NCBI RefSeq assembly: GCF_004103715.1
Contig: NZ_CP035282.1
Location: forward strand, 3,248,501 to 3,312,500
DNA from: Acidilutibacter cellobiosedens
GTDB taxonomy: Bacteria > Bacillota > Clostridia > Tissierellales > Acidilutibacteraceae
Length of the DNA: 64,000 nucleotides
Direction of reading: 5' to 3'
The position numbers and the translations under genes were made by a program. Shown here one piece after another: positions 38,290-46,611 of this stretch. A model generated the notes under the pieces. The model searched no databases, was not told the DNA's origin, and was given only the letters and a program-made list of their open reading frames with translations. Within the stretch, counting starts at the first letter, position 1, and every line of letters starts with the position of its first letter.

Positions 38290-38660
38290 GCCAAAAGTAC
38301 GCACGTCTCCACATGGGTGGAGTTGATGGAATTGATGTCTTGGGCTGCTTTTTTTAACCTTACGTTTACGGGAACATGCCAATGGGTTTTTGGCTGATTT
38401 TTGAAAAACCGCCGTTCACGGGAACATATCCACGGAAAACTTATTTATGGAAACATATTCACGATATTTGCGTTGTGGGCAACATATTAACAGCAGCAAA
38501 CTGAAATTTCTTACCTTATCCATCAGTTTCCCAAGCCATCTTGGATTGAGAGTTTAATAGTGATGTCCTTAGTGGACTTTTAAAGCTTATGTTCGTAGAA
38601 ACATATCCCTGTGATTTCAGCTGTCTTTTGAAAAACTGAGGTATAAAGGAACATATCTAT
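38290..38660. repeat. dispersed GGGAACATATCC-type repeats, left cluster
   Basis: At least six degenerate copies on the plus strand (near 38370, 38420, 38450, 38480, 38598, 38648) with core RGRAACATATYC. The cluster also has CTCCACATGG near 38310. A related cluster lies on the other side of the ABC/AbrB genes. No ORF is supported here. The arrangement resembles the multiple subterminal repeats of some IS elements, but no transposase remains. Confidence 0.55.
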
Positions 38661-38752
38661 TACATTCTTTATAAAAAGATGATACATCATGACTATAACT
38701 ACAAACACAGAGTATAATAATTTTAACAAAATTCAGTTTAATTAAATATAAT

Positions 38753-39490
38753 TTAATCTGCATCACTGTTCATTCTTTTACTAAATATCAATACTGCTAA
38801 AATAAAAATTACAGTTGCATATCCTATTACCCACCAAAGATGTGGAAACATTCCACTATAGTTACCTGCAAGTGCCGATTTACCAGCATCAACTGCATGA
38901 ACAAAGGGGAGTGCATAAGCAACCTGTTTAAAAGTTCCACCGACTAAATTTAAATCGAACCATGTTCCAGATAGCCATGCGGCAAGATTTGTAAGTAAAG
39001 CACCACAAACTCCCCCAACTTGTTTATCTGTAAGTAAACTTCCTGCCAATAACCCAATTCCTATAAAAAGAATGGATGTTGGAATGAGTACAATAAATAC
39101 AATCAATACATTAACGCTAATTTTAAGTCCAAGGAAAAATGCTGCAATAAAACAAATAGCACTCTGCACTATTGCAAATGGCAAAAGTGGAAGTGAATAA
39201 CCAAGTATAAAATTAGCTCCAGTAAGTGGAGATGAGAATAATCTCATTAAAAATGATGTACTTCTATCTTTTGCAATAAGCATTCCAGAAAATGTTGATA
39301 TAAATGAAAATCCAAAAACAGCAATTCCTGGCACAAGATTTTCGATTTCAAATAAACTTACTGGGACATTAGACTGAATAATAGAAAGTAAAAACAATAT
39401 AGCCAATGGAAATCCTATACCGAAAGCTAAGTTTAAAGGATCCCTTAAAATTTCCTTAGCATTTCGTGAAGCAAACGCTAATGTTTTCAT
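38753..39490 (-). CDS. ABC-2 type export permease
   Basis: 245 residues, six membrane segments, with the conserved FISTFSGMLIAKDRSTSFLMRLFSSPL of the DrrB/YadH group and a long MFPHLWWVIGYA last segment. Its ATG overlaps the stop of the ATPase gene. With it and the AbrB protein it forms a compact, coupled operon. Exports a hydrophobic compound or drug by family; substrate unknown. Confidence 0.9.
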   Translation of the reverse strand: MKTLAFASRNAKEILRDPLNLAFGIGFPLAILFLLSIIQSNVPVSLFEIENLVPGIAVFGFSFISTFSGMLIAKDRSTSFLMRLFSSPLTGANFILGYSLPLLPFAIVQSAICFIAAFFLGLKISVNVLIVFIVLIPTSILFIGIGLLAGSLLTDKQVGGVCGALLTNLAAWLSGTWFDLNLVGGTFKQVAYALPFVHAVDAGKSALAGNYSGMFPHLWWVIGYATVIFILAVLIFSKRMNSDAD

Positions 39491-40221
39491 ATAGATACAC
39501 CTCCATCTGTAGAAAGAGCAATAAATGCATCTTCAAAATTTTGTGCATTTGCACATTCCATAAGTTCCCTAGCTGTACCGACTGCTTTTAGTTTGCCTTT
39601 TGTCATAATACCAATCCTATCTGATAGAGCTTCAGCTTCTTCCAAATAATGTGTTGTGAGAATAATAGTAATTTTACCTTTTAATTCTTTTACCATAGTC
39701 CAAAGTTCACGTCTGGCGATGACATCAAGACCAAGGGTAGGTTCATCAAGAAATAAAATCTTCGGGTTAGAAATAAGAGACATTGCAATGCTTAGCCTTC
39801 TCTGCCAACCTCCTGATAATGTCTTCGCTTTACTTTTTGCTATTTCCGCAAGTCCAAAACTTTCAATTATCTCATCAGCTTTTCTTATAGCATCTTTTTT
39901 GTTATTGCCGTAAACTTCAGAAATCAATTGTAAATTCTCCTTAACTGTTAAATTTGGTGCAACTGCTGTTTCTTGCGGAGACACAGCTATTTTTTCTTTT
40001 ACAGCAAAGGGATTTTTAACTATGCTATCTCCAAGTAGTATTGCATCACCACTTGTTGGGCTACACAAACATGAAAGCATTTTAATTGTTGTTGTTTTTC
40101 CGGCTCCATTTGTACCTAGCAATGAAAATAATTCTCCTTCTTTAATAGATAAATTAAGCTTGTTTAATGCTACTTTTTCTTTGTACTTTTTTTCAAGGTC
40201 TATGGTTCTTATCGCAATCAT
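39487..40221 (-). CDS. ABC transporter ATP-binding protein (DrrA-like)
   Basis: 244 residues; Walker A GTNGAGKTT (36-44), signature LSGGWQRRLSIAMSLI, Walker B FLDEPTLGLD, and TTHYLEEAE with switch His. Overlaps both neighbours by 4 nt. Partner of the following permease. All motifs intact. Confidence 0.93.
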   Translation of the reverse strand: MIAIRTIDLEKKYKEKVALNKLNLSIKEGELFSLLGTNGAGKTTTIKMLSCLCSPTSGDAILLGDSIVKNPFAVKEKIAVSPQETAVAPNLTVKENLQLISEVYGNNKKDAIRKADEIIESFGLAEIAKSKAKTLSGGWQRRLSIAMSLISNPKILFLDEPTLGLDVIARRELWTMVKELKGKITIILTTHYLEEAEALSDRIGIMTKGKLKAVGTARELMECANAQNFEDAFIALSTDGGVSI

Positions 40222-40547
40222 TTACCTTCATCCTCCATCTTACTAACATTTTTTATTCCTTTTGCAAATTCAGTCAAATGTTCATTATTTTCGTTATTTT
40301 CATTTCTATCAGGCTTATATTTACCGCTAAATATTTCATCAGCCATTTTATCAAAGTAATCAAGTCTCTGAATAGCTATTCCTCTTTCTACATCTGCGAG
40401 TAAAAGAAGTGTATCACCTGGTTCTATATTAAACATCTCCCGTGCCTCTTTTGGAATCACTATCTGTCCCTTAGCCCCTACCTTTACAGAACCCATATAC
40501 TTATCTTGTTTGTCATTTTCTCGTTTTTCCTTATTGTTATTTTTCAT
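40218..40547 (-). CDS. AbrB family transcriptional regulator
   Basis: 109 residues. The swapped-hairpin domain KVGAKGQIVIPKEAREMFNI and EPGDTLLLLAD occupy about 20-52; the tail is charged and Asn/Glu-rich. It is the first gene of an AbrB-ATPase-permease operon, and a palindrome lies upstream, so it probably controls its own operon. Confidence 0.9.
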   Translation of the reverse strand: MKNNNKEKRENDKQDKYMGSVKVGAKGQIVIPKEAREMFNIEPGDTLLLLADVERGIAIQRLDYFDKMADEIFSGKYKPDRNENNENNEHLTEFAKGIKNVSKMEDEGK

Positions 40548-40589
40548 ATAATATATCTCCTTTCTTAAAGGGTATGTTAAGTCATACGT

Positions 40590-40605
40590 GTTATACTTGT
40601 ATAAC
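40590..40605. promoter_or_regulatory. palindromic operator before abrB-ABC operon
   Basis: GTTATAC-TT-GTATAAC, with a further GTTATAC-like half site nearby (AATTATAC). It lies 43 nt upstream of the AbrB start in the promoter region. Confidence 0.55.
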
Positions 40606-41059
40606 TAATTATACTTAAGTAATCATTTCATGTCAATAAAAAAGTAGGAGTTATCATAGAGTTTTTTCTACGAATTCTCCTACTTTATGAAGAATTTTAC
40701 TTAATTGCTAAAGAACTTCTTATATTTTGTTACATCCATCCCATCTTCTCAACCCTACGAATTTATCTATTCTGTCTCCTCAACCCTACCTAATTTCAGA
40801 CTTATTTTACCACAAAAAAACATCCTCGATATGTTTCCATGAACACATATCGAGGGCTTAGGTTGAGTGGACAGATTTACTTTCATTTTATGAAACCCAG
40901 TATTTTCAAGGCTTTCCGAGCTTTACTTTCTAGACATCAAGACAACTGTCTCCACATGGCTCGAGAGGACAGAATGAATGTCATTTGAGTGTGTCCGTTC
41001 TCGGGAACATATCCACTCCGTTTTTGGTGCTATCGGTAGACGGGAACATATCGATATTC
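40606..41059. repeat. non-coding region with hairpins and right repeat cluster
   Basis: No gene. It holds AAAGTAGGAG and its complement (40641-40686), tandem CTCAACCCTAC strings (near 40750 and 40786), and a right-hand group of the GGGAACATATCC repeat (about 41003 and 41041) preceded by CTCCACATGG near 40952. Together with the left cluster these repeats bracket the abrB-ABC operon. Confidence 0.5.
40813..40855 (-). terminator. terminator downstream of the GNAT gene
   Basis: Perfect 11-bp stem CCTCGATATGT with a 10-nt loop, followed on the minus strand by ATG then TTTTTTT. The loop and stem include the ACATATC core, so the repeat family overlaps this hairpin. Confidence 0.65.
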
Positions 41060-41590
41060 CTATTCAGAAAACTCTTTACTATAAACCACAGTTCCTGAAA
41101 TGTCTTCAAGGGCTCCATCTCCAAGTTCTAGTGCCATAAAAAACTCGTCTGGCACATCGAATGGGGCTTTAATCCCCCATGTACTTGCGGGTTTAAATCC
41201 AAATCGTGGGTAATATTTATCATGTCCGAGAACAATTACTGATTTGAAACCTATTTCTTTTGCAATCTTTAAACTTTCACTGATTAATGCACTACCTATA
41301 CCTTTATTCTGATGTTCAGGTACTACAGAAACTGGTGCTAATGCCAATGAGTCATATTTACTTCCCTCATTTTCTATGAGTAACTTTGTAAGCATTATAT
41401 GCCCTACAATTTCCCCATCAAGCTCTGCAACAAGTGAGAGTTCTGGTATAAAAGCACCGCCTTTTCTTAATTTAGCGACTAGTAAATGCTCTTTATGATC
41501 GGTATGCTCAGCATTCTTAAACGCTTTTTCTACCACTGTTTCCGAAAGTTTATAATCTTTTTCCGTTTCCTGTCTTATTATTATATTCAT
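41060..41590 (-). CDS. GNAT family N-acetyltransferase
   Basis: 176 residues. The acetyl-CoA loop is VVPEHQNKGIGSALISESL (about 89-107), followed by VIVLGHDKYYPRFGFKPA, typical of the YhbS subgroup. Cytosolic; acceptor unknown. Single gene with its own terminator. Confidence 0.9.
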   Translation of the reverse strand: MNIIIRQETEKDYKLSETVVEKAFKNAEHTDHKEHLLVAKLRKGGAFIPELSLVAELDGEIVGHIMLTKLLIENEGSKYDSLALAPVSVVPEHQNKGIGSALISESLKIAKEIGFKSVIVLGHDKYYPRFGFKPASTWGIKAPFDVPDEFFMALELGDGALEDISGTVVYSKEFSE

Positions 41591-41627
41591 CTTTAAATAT
41601 CTCCTTGAGTTAATTGGTTTACATTTA

Positions 41628-41748
41628 TTTATTCATTAATTGCTCTAACCCTGCTTCGGATGTTAGCATTTCAAGATTATTGAATATTTCCTCTTCGCTC
41701 CAGTTCCACCATTGAAGCTTTAGCAGGAATTCAATCTTTTCGTCACTT
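41628..41748 (-). pseudogene. duplicated 3' end of the Vat-type acetyltransferase gene
   Basis: About 121 bp nearly identical to the end of the gene at 45116-45757 (shared string GCTCTAACCCTGCTTCGGAT and flanks), covering its last 40 codons. It has no start or upstream part. Relic of a duplication or of recombination between resistance cassettes. Confidence 0.85.
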
Positions 41749-41812
41749 ATTACCACCAATTATCGTTGTTTAATAAAACACATTTCCGTAAGAATATTGA
41801 GTATTAAAAGAA

Positions 41813-42679
41813 TCAAGAATAGTCTTTCGATAAAAAGCTTTTTATAACCTTGGAAAATTCTTCTGGTCTCTCTTTTTGAGGCCAATGTTTGCATCCTTCC
41901 ATCAAATAAATTTCCGATCCTTGTATACTATCATGTGCTTGTTTCGCATATTTAACTGGGACACTTGAATCGTTTGTACCATGTACTATTAATGTAGAAT
42001 TTTTTATTTCAGACAATCTGCCCGCTAAATTCGTACGAAGACCTGTCCTTGTAATTTCACTTCTCTGAAATGAAATAAATGCTTTACCCGCATCGGGAGC
42101 CTTTAGAACCTCCTGTACTTCATCTACAAGTTCTTCTGATAACTTGTTTGGATCTCCAAACAAGCTATTTAACAATGTCCATTTCACAAACGCCCTGCTT
42201 TTACTAGATAATTTATAAGATAGTTCATTGAAGAAGGTTTTGGTATACCAATAGGATAGACGGTGATATGGCAGTTTGTTAAAAATTCCCCACGCGTCTA
42301 CTAATATTAATTTTTCTACTCGTGTTGGATATTCCAACGCAAACTTGAGAGATATTCCTCCGCCAAGCGACAAACCAATCAAACTAGCTTGATCAAAATT
42401 CAGGGTTTGCATGAATTGTTTCAAAAATTCCACATAAAATGAAAGGGAATATTCTATATCAGGTTTGTCACTCTTTCCATACCCAGGTAAGTCCGGGGCA
42501 AATACACGATTTGTTTCAGATAAAGGCTCTATTATTTCGCCCCATGAAATACGTGCGGAATCTACGCCTGCACCATGTAAAAGAATAACAGGCGGGCCTG
42601 TATCACCAGCTGTATAGCATTGAACGTTGATATTATTTATGTTTAAACTTATCGTATTTATTTTTGAATTACCTTGCAT
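41813..42679 (-). CDS. alpha/beta hydrolase
   Basis: 288 residues from ATG 42679 (AAGGAG, 9 nt spacing). Oxyanion LLHGAG (33-38), PDLPGYGKSDKP, nucleophile elbow GLSLGG with Ser104, acid in VHGTNDSSVPV and catalytic His in GCKHWPQKERPEEF. C-C hydrolase/proline-iminopeptidase-like group. The gene overlaps the end of the broken TetR gene, so TetR was probably its repressor and may no longer act. Confidence 0.88.
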   Translation of the reverse strand: MQGNSKINTISLNINNINVQCYTAGDTGPPVILLHGAGVDSARISWGEIIEPLSETNRVFAPDLPGYGKSDKPDIEYSLSFYVEFLKQFMQTLNFDQASLIGLSLGGGISLKFALEYPTRVEKLILVDAWGIFNKLPYHRLSYWYTKTFFNELSYKLSSKSRAFVKWTLLNSLFGDPNKLSEELVDEVQEVLKAPDAGKAFISFQRSEITRTGLRTNLAGRLSEIKNSTLIVHGTNDSSVPVKYAKQAHDSIQGSEIYLMEGCKHWPQKERPEEFSKVIKSFLSKDYS

Positions 42680-42864
42680 CTTCTTTGGCTCCTTCCTCTC
42701 CATGATTTATCCCGATAATCTGATCAATACACAGTTCAGTAAGTTTCTTTAACGATTGATCTTGTTTGTGAAGCCAGAGCATCACTACTCCTAGAACGGA
42801 GGCTTGCAATAAATAGGATGTATCTTTCACATTCATTTTCGCAATCTCCCCTTTGTCCATACTA
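42669..42864 (-). pseudogene. TetR regulator, 3' portion (split by IS630)
   Basis: The 63 codons MDKGEIAKMNVKDTSYLLQA to the stop are the C-terminal part of a TetR ligand domain. Deleting the IS630 element and one TA joins QRILQA with S-MDKGEIAK in frame with the 5' portion at 44050-44458. Confidence 0.85.
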
Positions 42865-42908
42865 TATAAATCACAATGACAAATGGCTAAATCCTCTTAG
42901 TGAAAGGC

Positions 42909-43195
42909 TTAACATATATATGCACATAGTTTTTTTAACTTACTCTTGTTTTTATTTATAGAACAAAGATAAGATTGAACTTCGTTTAATAATTCTGTAA
43001 ATTGATCAAAAAGTGTATTGTGTGTAACAGCAGCACGTATGTTTTTCCACAAGTGTTCTATTGCATTAAGTTCCGAGCAATATGAAGGCAAGTATAGAAA
43101 CTCTATATTCTTTAATTCTTTCAAGTATTCGTTTATACCTTTAAAGTGATGATATTTTACGTTATCTGCAATTATTATTACTTTTTTACCGCTGT
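42909..43195 (-). CDS. IS630 transposase, C-terminal frame
   Basis: Continues the catalytic domain in the +1 frame: GKKVIIIADNVKYHHFKG carries the second Asp (ADN) and LPSYCSELNAIEHLWKNIR the final acidic residue (NAIE). It has no good start of its own, so it is either produced by frameshifting from the upstream frame at TTTTTTAAAATAAGG or is a broken gene. Confidence 0.7.
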
Positions 43196-43209
43196 AATTT
43201 TTAGATACC

Positions 43210-43959
43210 TTATTTTAAAAAAGACTTGAAGTTTTCAGTATTTCCCTTATCACTAAATTGCTGTGATAATTCGCCGGTTTCAGGATTTACTGCCCCAAAT
43301 ATTACGTTTCTTTTTCTTGAGCCGCTGGTATTTGTTTTAACTACTGTTTGAGTACCTTTTTTAGACCAAACCGAAGAAATTGTAGGTTCAGATGTAATTA
43401 TTGCTTCATCTTCGTATACAATTACGGTATCTTCATCTTTAGATTCAAGTAAGCCGTTAAGTTCACTCCGAAAATTTTCTAAGGTTTCTTTATTTACTCT
43501 TTTATCTGTTTTCTTTGGACGAGTCTTGGAGTAGTTTAACCGGTGAAGAATGTTGTAGGCAGTTCCAAGGGCTATAGTTTTATTAAATTTGTTTTTAACA
43601 AATGAAACAATAAGCTGCCCCGTCCAGTTACTAAAATTTAAACCCGCATTTCTTGGGCTTGATGATAATGCTTTATCAATTTCTTTCAATTCATCATTAG
43701 TTAGTATGTTTTTTTTAGGCGGATGGGGTATGTCTTTCAGGCCCGCCAATCCGGCTTTATTATATCTATGAAGATATCTTCTGACTGTAGAATCAGATTG
43801 ATGTAACAACTTAGCTACTTCAAGGCTGGTATATCCTTCAAAGAAGTGTAAAATTGCAAGTAACCTGATTTTAAGCCTTACATCTTTTTCAGTTTGATAT
43901 AATTGCTTCAACATATCATATGAAGCATATTTAGGATTAACCTCAAGTTTTTTTCTCAT
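43210..43959 (-). CDS. IS630 transposase, N-terminal frame
   Basis: 249 residues. Two HTH segments (YTSLEVAKLLHQSDSTVRRYL and the winged part KTIALGTAYNILHRLNYSKTRP) and the first catalytic Asp region TVIVYEDEAIITSEP. It ends at TAA directly after a TTTTTTAAAA tract, where a +1 shift would continue into the C-terminal frame. Confidence 0.82.
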   Translation of the reverse strand: MRKKLEVNPKYASYDMLKQLYQTEKDVRLKIRLLAILHFFEGYTSLEVAKLLHQSDSTVRRYLHRYNKAGLAGLKDIPHPPKKNILTNDELKEIDKALSSSPRNAGLNFSNWTGQLIVSFVKNKFNKTIALGTAYNILHRLNYSKTRPKKTDKRVNKETLENFRSELNGLLESKDEDTVIVYEDEAIITSEPTISSVWSKKGTQTVVKTNTSGSRKRNVIFGAVNPETGELSQQFSDKGNTENFKSFLK

Positions 43960-44049
43960 GATATCATCTCCAAAACTGTATTTTCTTTAGTATACTCATT
44001 TTGGAGATTTTTAAGCAGTATTTACAGCTATTTGTTAATAAAATTTATA

Positions 44050-44458
44050 TAGCTTGAAGTATCCTCTGTACTTCGTTATCAATTAGTAAATTTCTTTCCT
44101 GCGAAATAGCATGCAATTCTTGATCCTGTACACCTTCTAAATAAATAGCTATCATAATTATTAAGGAAGTAGCATCGCCATTTTCTGCAGACCAATATGT
44201 CAGAAAATTTCGCAACGTATTTATATTGGGCTCTTTTAACTGGTTCTTTTCAACTACTAATCTTGTTTTTTCTAATGCATACCGAAAAAAACTAAGTATT
44301 AAGCCTTTTTTTGAACCAAACCGCTTTGACAAAATTGCTGTTGAGACATTGGCTTCTTTTGCAATTTTTTCTAATGACAATTTTGAATAACCATGCTTAG
44401 CAATTGCGGTATAAAATCCTAAAAAGATTTGTTCATCACTGTATTTAATTGGGCGCAT
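44050..44458 (-). pseudogene. TetR regulator, 5' portion (split by IS630)
   Basis: 135 codons with the HTH YSKLSLEKIAKEANVSTAIL and SKRFGSKKGLILSFF, then the start of the ligand domain, cut after QRILQA by the IS630 insertion. A stop inside the element ends the frame at once. A truncated DNA-binding protein may still be made, but dimerisation is doubtful. Confidence 0.88.
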
Positions 44459-44471
44459 TTTGCATACTCCT

Positions 44472-44497
44472 TTAGTAAGTAATTATTCACTTACTAA
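44472..44497. promoter_or_regulatory. operator of the split TetR gene
   Basis: Perfect inverted repeat TTAGTAAGT (44472-44480) and ACTTACTAA (44489-44497), just upstream of the TetR start at 44458. Confidence 0.65.
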
Positions 44498-44558
44498 TAT
44501 ATATATAAATAATTAGAAAGTCAAACATTTAATTTAAACCTCACTAATACTGTCAATA

Positions 44559-44634
44559 GTGCCAGGCACCGAACTTTAGAATTTCTTTCTTCTTATTCAT
44601 CGACATTAAGTTCTTTTATTAGATACCTGGCACC
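44559..44634. repeat. REP-like inverted pair GTGCCAGG/CCTGGCAC
   Basis: GTGCCAGGCACC at 44559-44570 and ACCTGGCACC at 44625-44634, with inner complementary GAACTT/AAGTTC. Similar GGTGCCTGGCAC elements accompany RAYT transposases in Clostridia; a broken RAYT gene lies at 28 kb. Confidence 0.5.
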
Positions 44635-44651
44635 TTTGTGAAGCCTAGAGA

Positions 44652-45113
44652 TTAATAGTTTTTAACCATTTTATAATTCACCAATGCAATACCGTTTCGG
44701 ATAACTTTATTTTCTGCTTCAACTGTATAACCTTGTTTTTCAAAAAAGGGCTTGGCGGTAATTGATGCATGCGTTTTAAAGTTAAATAAACCCACTTTTC
44801 GTGCGCAGCGTTCTAATTCTTTTACCAGAGCTGTAGCAATACCCCTACGCTGAAAATCCTTATGAACATAAAGTTTGTCCAGGTAGCCGGTATAATCCAT
44901 GTCCGCAAATCCTACGATTCCTCCATTTATTACTGCTACCAATGTATTATGCGCTATAAAAGAACTATTCCAAACTTCCAAATCAACATTTCCCGTTGCC
45001 CATGCGTTCAACTGCTCATTTGTATAATCCTTGGAATTGATTGTATGCACAGTATCATAAAACAGTTTTGCCATAAAAGCACAGTCACTTGGTTTATATT
45101 TTCGGATTATCAT
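44652..45113 (-). CDS. GNAT family N-acetyltransferase
   Basis: 153 residues; acetyl-CoA motif VHKDFQRRGIATALVKELER and a C-terminal HASITAKPFFEKQGYTVEAE, typical of the YafP group. It follows the Vat-type gene by 2 nt and is the last gene of the mef-type operon. Acceptor unknown; a drug-modifying role is possible from context only. Confidence 0.9.
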   Translation of the reverse strand: MIIRKYKPSDCAFMAKLFYDTVHTINSKDYTNEQLNAWATGNVDLEVWNSSFIAHNTLVAVINGGIVGFADMDYTGYLDKLYVHKDFQRRGIATALVKELERCARKVGLFNFKTHASITAKPFFEKQGYTVEAENKVIRNGIALVNYKMVKNY

Positions 45114-45115
45114 AG

Positions 45116-45757
45116 TTACCTCTTTTTATTCATTAATTGCTCTAACCCTGCTTCGGATGTTAGCTCTTCAAGATTATTAAATATTTCCTCTTCGCTCCAG
45201 TTCCACCATTGAAGCTTTAGCAAGAATTCAATCTTTTCGTCACTAAAACGTTTTTTGATAAACTTAGCTGGATTTCCACCATATATTGTATATGGCTCAA
45301 CACTTTTCACTACTGTTGAATTAGCGGCAATAATCGCACCATCACCAATTATAATGCCTGGAATAATAGTTGCATTTTGACCTATCCAGACATCGTTACC
45401 AATCACTGTGTCACCCTTAAAAGGAAGTTGTTCAATTGCAGGAGTTACTTTTTCCCATCCACAGCCAAAGATATTAAAGGGATAGGTCGTAATCCCATCC
45501 ATTCTGTGATTTGCACCATTCATAATAAACTTAATATCCTCTGCAATTGCACAGAACTTGCCTATTATTAGTTTATCCCCTAGAAATTCGTAATGATGCT
45601 CTATATTATCATAAAATTTTTCAGGAGATTTATTATTGTCGCTGTAATAAGTGTACTCACCAATCTCAACATTTGGTCTTTTAGGTAGATTGCTTATATA
45701 GCAAACCGTCTTTATATTTTCATTCGGATAAAGCTTTTTCTTATCTGGCCCCGTCAT
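45116..45757 (-). CDS. Vat/CatB-type xenobiotic acetyltransferase
   Basis: 213 residues, left-handed beta-helix of hexapeptide repeats (VIGNDVWIGQNATIIPGI, IIAANSTVV). The catalytic loop is NGANHRMDG with His84, and the tail LQWWNWSEEEI is typical of Vat (streptogramin A acetyltransferase) and CatB proteins. It acetylates a hydroxyl on a drug in the cytosol; the drug is inferred from family. It overlaps the nucleotidyltransferase gene by 4 nt and sits downstream of the mef-type gene. A 3' fragment is duplicated at 41.6 kb. Confidence 0.88.
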   Translation of the reverse strand: MTGPDKKKLYPNENIKTVCYISNLPKRPNVEIGEYTYYSDNNKSPEKFYDNIEHHYEFLGDKLIIGKFCAIAEDIKFIMNGANHRMDGITTYPFNIFGCGWEKVTPAIEQLPFKGDTVIGNDVWIGQNATIIPGIIIGDGAIIAANSTVVKSVEPYTIYGGNPAKFIKKRFSDEKIEFLLKLQWWNWSEEEIFNNLEELTSEAGLEQLMNKKR

Positions 45758-46593
45758 TGAATATGGACTCCTTTCAGGTATTCAACCTCATTTACTAGTC
45801 TTTGAAGAATCTCTATTCCTTTTCTTGTACAATCTACATCAGTTGATATTAAGGAAATAACCTTATCGACCCTTTCCTTGTAATCGCTTGGCTTGATCTT
45901 AAAATCTTCAATCATCTTAACAGCCTTTTTTTCATTTATACAGTATTCTTTATTTATTGCAAACAAGACTTGATTAAGGGAAGATATGCTTCGAAAGCAA
46001 TGTCCGCAAACATAGGATACATCGTCTTTATCAATATTGTTCTCAGCAAACATTAAAGAGAAACCTGCCTCAAACATAAAAAATTCAGTTAATCCCTTCT
46101 GCAAAGCGGTTGGATAACGTTCTGCTTGCTTTTTAAACTCATAAAAGTTTTCATCATTAGCATATTGTATCTTGCTGATCGCCAATTCTCCACGATACAT
46201 AGCACTTATATAACCATGTGGATGCCCAGTCTGATAATTGGCAGTAACACTTCCTTGCTCCGTATCTTTGATTATTTGTTCCACCCGTTTTATATCACGT
46301 AAAATCAAGTCAACATGATACCCGTTTATAACTAACCATCCGCCACCATTAATCCAATCACCCCACGCTCCGGGAGGTACAACAAGGTCGATTCTATTCT
46401 CATCATCCAATTCTGTAGCAATTTGATTAATCGCTGTCAGGTCAAATGATTCTGAATTGTAATAGATTCCTATATCTATATCAGAATCCTCTGTATGGGT
46501 ACCTCTTGCACGGGAACCCCCTAATACGATGCCTTCTATATAAGGCAAAGAGGATAATTTTTCTGTCACTGATTGAATAATATTATCTATCAT
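45754..46593 (-). CDS. aminoglycoside-type nucleotidyltransferase domain protein
   Basis: 279 residues. The nucleotidyltransferase core is LGGSRARGTHTEDSDIDIGIY (24-43) with Gly-Ser and Asp38/Asp40; a third acidic residue lies in YHVDLIL. The C-terminal helical domain contains FFMFEAGFSLMFAENN and resembles the DUF4037/ANT accessory region. It could adenylylate a drug, but related proteins act on other targets, so specificity is unknown. It lies between mef and vat-like genes in one operon. Confidence 0.8.
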   Translation of the reverse strand: MIDNIIQSVTEKLSSLPYIEGIVLGGSRARGTHTEDSDIDIGIYYNSESFDLTAINQIATELDDENRIDLVVPPGAWGDWINGGGWLVINGYHVDLILRDIKRVEQIIKDTEQGSVTANYQTGHPHGYISAMYRGELAISKIQYANDENFYEFKKQAERYPTALQKGLTEFFMFEAGFSLMFAENNIDKDDVSYVCGHCFRSISSLNQVLFAINKEYCINEKKAVKMIEDFKIKPSDYKERVDKVISLISTDVDCTRKGIEILQRLVNEVEYLKGVHIQ

Positions 46594-46611
46594 ACGAACA
46601 CACCCTTTATT

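Larger units (their letters stand above)
42865..44049 (-). mobile_element. IS630-family insertion sequence (1185 bp)
   Basis: Inverted ends TATAAATCACAATGACAAAT and TATAAATTTTATTAACAAAT (read inward), both followed by a GCT. Flanked by TA at 42863-42864 and 44050-44051, the family's target duplication. It contains a transposase in two frames and splits a TetR gene. A fragment of a sister copy lies at 52155. Confidence 0.9.

Noticed and set aside
38290-38660. Repeated GGGAACATATCC strings as a possible CRISPR array.
   Set aside because: Copies are short, degenerate and unevenly spaced, with no cas genes.
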